From NCBI RefSeq assembly GCF_019879105.1, contig NZ_CP082249.1:186001-250000 (forward strand): 64,000 nucleotides of DNA, written 5' to 3'. The stretch comes from Natrinema sp. SYSU A 869. Its GTDB lineage: Archaea > Halobacteriota > Halobacteria > Halobacteriales > Natrialbaceae. The stretch's first letter is position 1. Each line of letters begins with the position of its first letter. The notes beneath the pieces were generated by a model, which saw only the letters and a list, made by a program, of their open reading frames with translations, searched no databases and was not told the origin of the DNA. This document shows positions 59,880-64,000 of this stretch, piece after piece. A program made the position numbers and the translations under genes.

Positions 59880-60731
59880 TTACTCCTTTCGCTCGAGGGT
59901 CGCTTCAGTGTCGATACCGTAGACTCGCTTCGGCGTCTCGACGTGGGCAATCCGGACCGCCTCGTCGAAGCCGTTCTCGAGGAGCCATCGGACCCGCCGA
60001 GGGACCGTCTTGGGGCCGAGCACGGCCCCCGGTCGATCGGGGTCGTCGATGTAGTCGGTCTCCATCAGGAACGGCTCGCCGCGCTCGGCTGCGGTCTCGA
60101 GGCGGTCTTTATCGGCCATCACGCTCGGTGTGGGCCCCTCGAGACGGCCGCTTGCGTAGTGTTTGACGACGCGGTGGGCCGGCAGCCCGGTGTCCTCGGC
60201 CCACGCGGCCACCTCGGTCATGTCCTCGCTGGCTTCGGCGTGGAGCTGGACGGCGCACTCGAGATTGGACCCGTGCTCGAACGCGCGGCGCATGACCGCG
60301 TTCGAAGCCGCCCAGACGTCGTCGTCGACATCGTAGTGTGGCCGGCCGGATTTCAGCGCCAGCGCCTTGCCCGACTCGACATACTCCGCGGCGACGTCGA
60401 TCCCGGCCTGCATGAGATCACGTGCGTCCTCGGGCGCGAACCCGCGGTCGTCGACCAGACGCGAAACGAGTCCCGGATGAACGCCGAGGATGGGCCATGC
60501 ACGGCCCTCGAGTTCGCTCGAGGCCTCGTCGACGATCTCGATAGTCCGCTCGAAGACCGTTCGGAAGTCCTCGCCGGTCTCGGCCTCGACACCGAGGTGC
60601 CAGGAGGGTTTGTTCACCACGAGTAGGTGGGTGCCGCCGACGCGGGCGAAATCTTTGACGGCGTCGATACCCCGATGGTTGTCCGGGTCGAGGTGGAGGT
60701 GGTCGTCCAGCACCGGCCGATCGTCGATCAT
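59880..60731 (-). CDS. TatD-family metal-dependent hydrolase
   Basis: The 283-residue amidohydrolase has the HxH metal motif in LDDHLHLDPDNHRGI, the middle region ILGVHPGLVSRL, ECAVQLHAEASEDM, RVVKHYASG and FLMETDYIDDP near the C-terminus. TatD proteins act as DNases or hydrolases of unknown substrate. The start at 60731 (MIDDRPVLDDHLHL) is preferred to a longer frame. Confidence 0.87.
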   Translation of the reverse strand: MIDDRPVLDDHLHLDPDNHRGIDAVKDFARVGGTHLLVVNKPSWHLGVEAETGEDFRTVFERTIEIVDEASSELEGRAWPILGVHPGLVSRLVDDRGFAPEDARDLMQAGIDVAAEYVESGKALALKSGRPHYDVDDDVWAASNAVMRRAFEHGSNLECAVQLHAEASEDMTEVAAWAEDTGLPAHRVVKHYASGRLEGPTPSVMADKDRLETAAERGEPFLMETDYIDDPDRPGAVLGPKTVPRRVRWLLENGFDEAVRIAHVETPKRVYGIDTEATLERKE

Positions 60732-60958
60732 ACTCGACAGTGGGCGGGTGGCGCTGGAAAGTTCTCCGATCCCAGCGAGCGACGAGACCGGCCGTCCGAT
60801 CGATACCGGGGATCGATTCGATAGGTACATGATGGCTGTCGGCCGTACTGCCGAAAGGATCGATATCGAACAACTAGCTCATTGAACCGATTTTGTCAAC
60901 AATAGTTATTATGATTCATCCAATTAGCACGAGTGTGTCACAGTATGAGTGATCGACC

Positions 60959-62528
60959 ATGAGCGAGAACGGAGGAGCGCCGGCCGGCGAGGACCCGTCT
61001 GACCAGTTCATCGGCGGGGAGACCGAGGACGGCCCCCGCGTCGAGTTCTACGGCGGCCGCGGGATGAGCGCGTTCCCGATCGGGTTTTCATCGTGTGGGC
61101 CATCGTCCAGACCGCCCTCTGGCGGATCGGCGATACGGGCGGCCTCATCGTCGGCATCCTGGTCGGGCTGATCCTCGGGATGTTCTTCACCCGGGGAACT
61201 GGCAGTCCTACGCCAACACGATCTTCGAGGGGATGACCCAACCCGTCGCGGTGACCGCCATCGTGGCGTGGATCTGGGCCGGCATGTTCGCCCAGTTGTT
61301 ACAGGACGGCGGCTTCGTCGGCGGCCTCGTCTGGCTAGCCGACACCGCCGGTGTCGGCGCGGCACTGTTCCCGGCGATCACGTTCGTCCTCGCCGCCGTC
61401 TTCACGACGGGGATCGGGACGGGCTACGGCGCGAGCGTCGCCTTCGTCGGCCTGTTCTTCCCGGCGGGCGTGTTGCTCGGCGCGAATCCCGTCTTGCTGT
61501 TCGGCGCGATCCTTTCCGGTGCGATCTTCGGCGACAACCTCGCACCCGTCAGCGACACGACGATCGTCAGCGCCGTTACGCAGGATGCCGACATCGGTGG
61601 CGTCGTCGCCTCGCGGTTCAAGTACGTCATCATCGCCGCCGTCATCGCCTTCGTCGGCTACGTCGCCGCCGGCGGCGCGATGGACGGCCTCGAGATCGGA
61701 GCCGAAGCCCAGTCGATCTTCCTCGAGGGCAGCGAAGCGATCGGCCTTGTCCACGTCATCTCGATGCTGGCCGTGATCGGCGCAGCGGTCGCCGGTCGTC
61801 ACATCGTCGAGGCAATCTCGTGGGGGATCGTCATCGCCATCGTGTTCAACCTCGGCTTCAGGCTGACGGGCCTCGGCGATATCGTCATGTTCAACGCGCC
61901 CGAGGACGCGCCCCTGGCCGGCCCGCTCGAGGCCCTGCCGGTCCTTACGATCGTCGAGGATCCCGACGCGGTCGGCGTCACCGGGAGCCTGATGGCCGGC
62001 GTGTCAGGGTTCCTCGAACTCTCGATTCTCGTCCTCCTGATCATCGGCGCGGCCCAGATCATGATCCGGGGCGGCGCGTTCGAAGTCTTACTGGAGTGGT
62101 CGCTCGAGAACCTCGCGACGAACGTCCGGAACGCCGAACTCACGATGGTCGGCACCGCGGCGCTGATCAACGCGATCATCACGATCAACACCGCCGCCGA
62201 GGTCGCGATCGGCCCCTACATCTCGAAGATCGGCGAGCGGTTCAACCTGAACGGCTACCGCCGGGCGAACATCTTAGACGGCCAGACCGCCGCCATGGGC
62301 TACATCTTCCCGTGGTCGGGCGGCGTCCTCGCTGCCTATGGGGCGATGCAGACTCTCCCCGACGATTACGAGTGGTTTACCGAGTCGATGGTTGTCACGC
62401 CGATCGACGTCGTCCCGTTCGTCTTCCAAGGCTGGCTACTGGTGGCCGTCTTCGTCATCGCGGCGCTGACCGGCTTCGGTCGCGAGTACCTTACCGACCG
62501 CGAGACCGAGGAGGTGGCTCGCGTATGA
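60959..62528 (+). CDS. nhaC: NhaC-family Na+/H+ antiporter, two frameshifts near the N-terminus
   Basis: The bulk of the protein (from 61200) is a NhaC-type transporter with about eleven helices, including GIGTGYGASVAFVGLFFPAGVLLGANPVLLFGAILSGAIFGDNLAPVSDTTIVSA. The first 120 residues lie in two other frames: one base is missing in the T run 61085-61088 (IGF-FIVWAIVQTALWRIGD) and one in the G run 61193-61196 (FFTRG-NWQSYANTIF). With both restored the gene has 523 residues. It exchanges Na+ for H+, a core function for a haloarchaeon, so these breaks are suspect as sequence errors. Confidence 0.87.
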
Positions 62529-62797
62529 GCTTCCTCGGAAAGTACCTCAAGGGCTGGCGGTTCCGGACGTCTCGCCCGGCCCTCGAGCAGGGAAGCGAGG
62601 TCGATGTCTTCATCGCGGAGTCGAACGGCACATCGGGCCGCGCGTACATCGGTGACACTGAACTGGTCGTCGAGGGTGCCGGTCCGGGAACGGTCGAAAA
62701 GCAGGTCCGGGTCCGCGTGACCGAGTTCGATGAGACCACTGCGAGCGGTCGCGGTGAACTCCTCGAAATCGTCGGCGAGAGTTCCTACGAAGGCTGA
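62525..62797 (+). CDS. TRAM-like small protein (DUF7513-like)
   Basis: The 90-residue protein (MSFLGKYLKGWRFRTSRP...GRAYIGDTELVVEGAGPGTVEKQVRVRVTEFDETTASGRGELLEIVGE) has the beta-barrel pattern of a TRAM domain, an RNA-binding OB-fold. It overlaps the nhaC stop as GTATGA and is probably co-transcribed. Function unknown. Confidence 0.72.
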   Translation: MSFLGKYLKGWRFRTSRPALEQGSEVDVFIAESNGTSGRAYIGDTELVVEGAGPGTVEKQVRVRVTEFDETTASGRGELLEIVGESSYEG

Positions 62798-62822
62798 AGC
62801 GGTCTCAGACCGCGATCTTCTC

Positions 62823-63281
62823 TCACGGCTCGAGTGTAAGCGCGTCGTCGGCCGCGTTCTGGAGGGCGTCCGAGCGGCCGTGCGAGCCCGGCGCGATCGC
62901 GATCGTTTCCACACCGACCGTACCCGCGTACTCGAGGACGGGTTTGAAATCAGTGTCCCTCGAGACGATCGCGAGTTGGTCGATAGTGCCGTCGCCTGCG
63001 AGCGCGGTCGCGTCGACGGCGAGTTTCACGTCGACGTCGCCGCTGGTGATGATTACCTCGAAGCCGCGGGCTTCGGCGGCTTGGATGAGGCCGGGCGTGG
63101 CGTGTTCGTCGAGGTAGACTCGAATGACGCCGACACGACCGAGCCTGCGAGCCGTATCGCGGAGATCATCAAGGTCGACGTCGAACTCGTCGCGGAAGAC
63201 GTTCGGCCCGTCGACGAACAACCCTACTGCCGGTTCGGTTACGGTGTCGGGCGAAAGACGTGCGCGAACGCGGTCAAACAT
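62823..63281 (-). CDS. NYN-domain (LabA/DUF88-like) protein
   Basis: The 152-residue protein carries the PIN-like NYN pattern: AVGLFVDGPNVFRDEFDVDLDDLRD, VIRVYLDEHATPGLIQAAEARGFEVIITSGDVDVKLAVDATALAG, DQLAIVSRDTDFKPVLEYAGTVGVETIAIAPGS. The conserved Asp residues (VDGPN, DVDVKLAVD, SRDTDF) form the putative metal site for RNase activity. Convergent with the TRAM-like gene, 25 bases between stops. Confidence 0.87.
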   Translation of the reverse strand: MFDRVRARLSPDTVTEPAVGLFVDGPNVFRDEFDVDLDDLRDTARRLGRVGVIRVYLDEHATPGLIQAAEARGFEVIITSGDVDVKLAVDATALAGDGTIDQLAIVSRDTDFKPVLEYAGTVGVETIAIAPGSHGRSDALQNAADDALTLEP

Positions 63282-63610
63282 GGTCAGTTACCGGAATTTT
63301 CCCGTGCACGGAAATAGGTGTGACGACTCGGTAGTGTCGTCGATCGTCTCGTTGATAGGTTCGGTCAGCTACACGAATCGTGACTGTGAGAGACTGACTG
63401 GCCATACGAATCCACTACCCAAAGTGTGAAATAAATATTTTCTAAATCTATTTTCATGAAATATTAAGAATCTTACAATACTCGACACTCCAAAACATGG
63501 GTGAGAGAGTGTATACCATCCTGAATTACAAAACTAGTGTCCATATTTTATTGTAATTCATTATGTTTAGGAATTATTTAATATCGGTATCGTATTTCTT
63601 CGGTTGCATT
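63282..63610. other. AT-rich intergenic region upstream of the subtilisin-like gene
   Basis: 329 bases, AT-rich from 63420 on. AATTATTTAATATC near 63572-63585 lies 25-40 bases before the ATG and can serve as TATA box for the protease gene. No gene is supported. Confidence 0.5.
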
Positions 63611-64000
63611 ATGTCCGATAGAAATAACCAACGGGTCGGTCGGCGATCGCTTTTACAATCAATCGGCGCATTCGGCGCGCTAGTCGGTCTCGGTGGCATC
63701 ACGTCCGCGACGCCAGGGCGGGAGCCAGGACCGAAGAAAGACGAACTCATCGTCGGGGTCGATTCCGATGTCTCCAATATTGAAGCAGTTGTGGAGCCGA
63801 AGATTCCGAGCAACGCGAAGATCGTCCACACGAACGAGACGCTCGGCTATGCCGCAGTCGAGATCGCTGACGAGGCTTCAATACAGGCCAAGGAAACCGT
63901 CCTCGATGCTGATGAGGTTACGTACTCCGAAGACAACGTGACCTATGAGGCCATCGGGGCGGACCCACAGGAACTGGAAAGCGATGCTGATACGGCGTCG
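63611..64000 (+). CDS. Tat-exported subtilisin-like protease (halolysin type), N-terminal part
   Basis: The frame starts with a Tat signal (VGRRSLLQSIGAFGALVGLGGITSATPG) and continues with an inhibitor I9-like propeptide (ELIVGVDSDVSNIEAVVEPKIPSNAKIVHTNETLGYAAVEIADEASIQAKETVLDADEVTYSEDNVTYEAI), as in halolysins. The window ends at residue 130, before the catalytic domain, so the S8 assignment rests on the propeptide pattern. Confidence 0.72.
   Translation, partial: MSDRNNQRVGRRSLLQSIGAFGALVGLGGITSATPGREPGPKKDELIVGVDSDVSNIEAVVEPKIPSNAKIVHTNETLGYAAVEIADEASIQAKETVLDADEVTYSEDNVTYEAIGADPQELESDADTAS

Noticed and set aside
61268-62797. 509-residue Arg-rich plus-strand frame
   Set aside because: Alternative frame of nhaC with extreme Arg content; real only for its last 90 residues, the TRAM-like protein.

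Overview
The window is from a haloarchaeon, most likely of the Natrialbales. The support is high GC, strongly acidic proteins, TATA boxes about 25-35 bases before many start codons (leaderless transcripts), Tat-type signal peptides, and archaeal families such as RdfA, an archaea-specific SMC-like protein, DUF2150, DUF2270 and a GcvPA/GcvPB pair. Species cannot be fixed from sequence alone.

Layout. 0-9.4 kb: a formate-dehydrogenase-like respiratory module. A Tat-exported molybdopterin subunit, a four-cluster ferredoxin subunit, an unknown membrane subunit, a cytochrome b subunit and a 59-residue membrane protein face a divergent HdrA/MvhD-like iron-sulfur protein and a TorD chaperone. 10.5-33.8 kb: a pentose (D-xylose/L-arabinose) island matching the Haloferax xac system: IclR regulator (xacR), pentonate dehydratase (xacD), ABC importer (xacGHIJK), xacE and xacF, and farther right GntP, UspA and xacA. 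Between xacF and gntP lies a decayed oligosaccharide module: a broken GH3 glycosidase, a headless DppC permease, an IS200/IS605-type scar and a frameshifted DppD-DppF fusion. A palindrome, GTTC-N9-GAAC, recurs at five intergenic sites of this island and is the best candidate operator.

33.8-45.8 kb: malic enzyme fused to a phosphotransacetylase-like domain, the rod-shape factor RdfA with an SMC-like ATPase, a MATE exporter, a long acidic PRC/helix-hairpin-helix protein and two tiny CxxC proteins. 46-51 kb: a tRNA-Val, gene remnants, a DoxX protein, a cobalamin adenosyltransferase, an AT-richer patch with two unknown membrane proteins, and a tnpB remnant with right-end hairpins that may encode an omega-RNA. 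51-64 kb: mostly core genes (glycine decarboxylase, AI-2E-family permease, HMG-CoA synthase, pilin-like protein, TatD, NhaC, NYN protein) and the start of a Tat-exported subtilisin.

At least eleven single-base deletions, most in G, C or T runs, plus two insertions and one nonsense codon interrupt otherwise good genes. In the full-length cases, restoring the bases gives a length divisible by three. Many may be sequencing errors; the decayed sugar module also contains real lesions (deletion scar, transposon scar). No CRISPR array, rRNA or integrase was seen. The most unusual signals are the GTTC-N9-GAAC network with two homologous upstream regions, the HdrA/MvhD-like partner of the formate dehydrogenase, and the orphan transposon RNA candidate.
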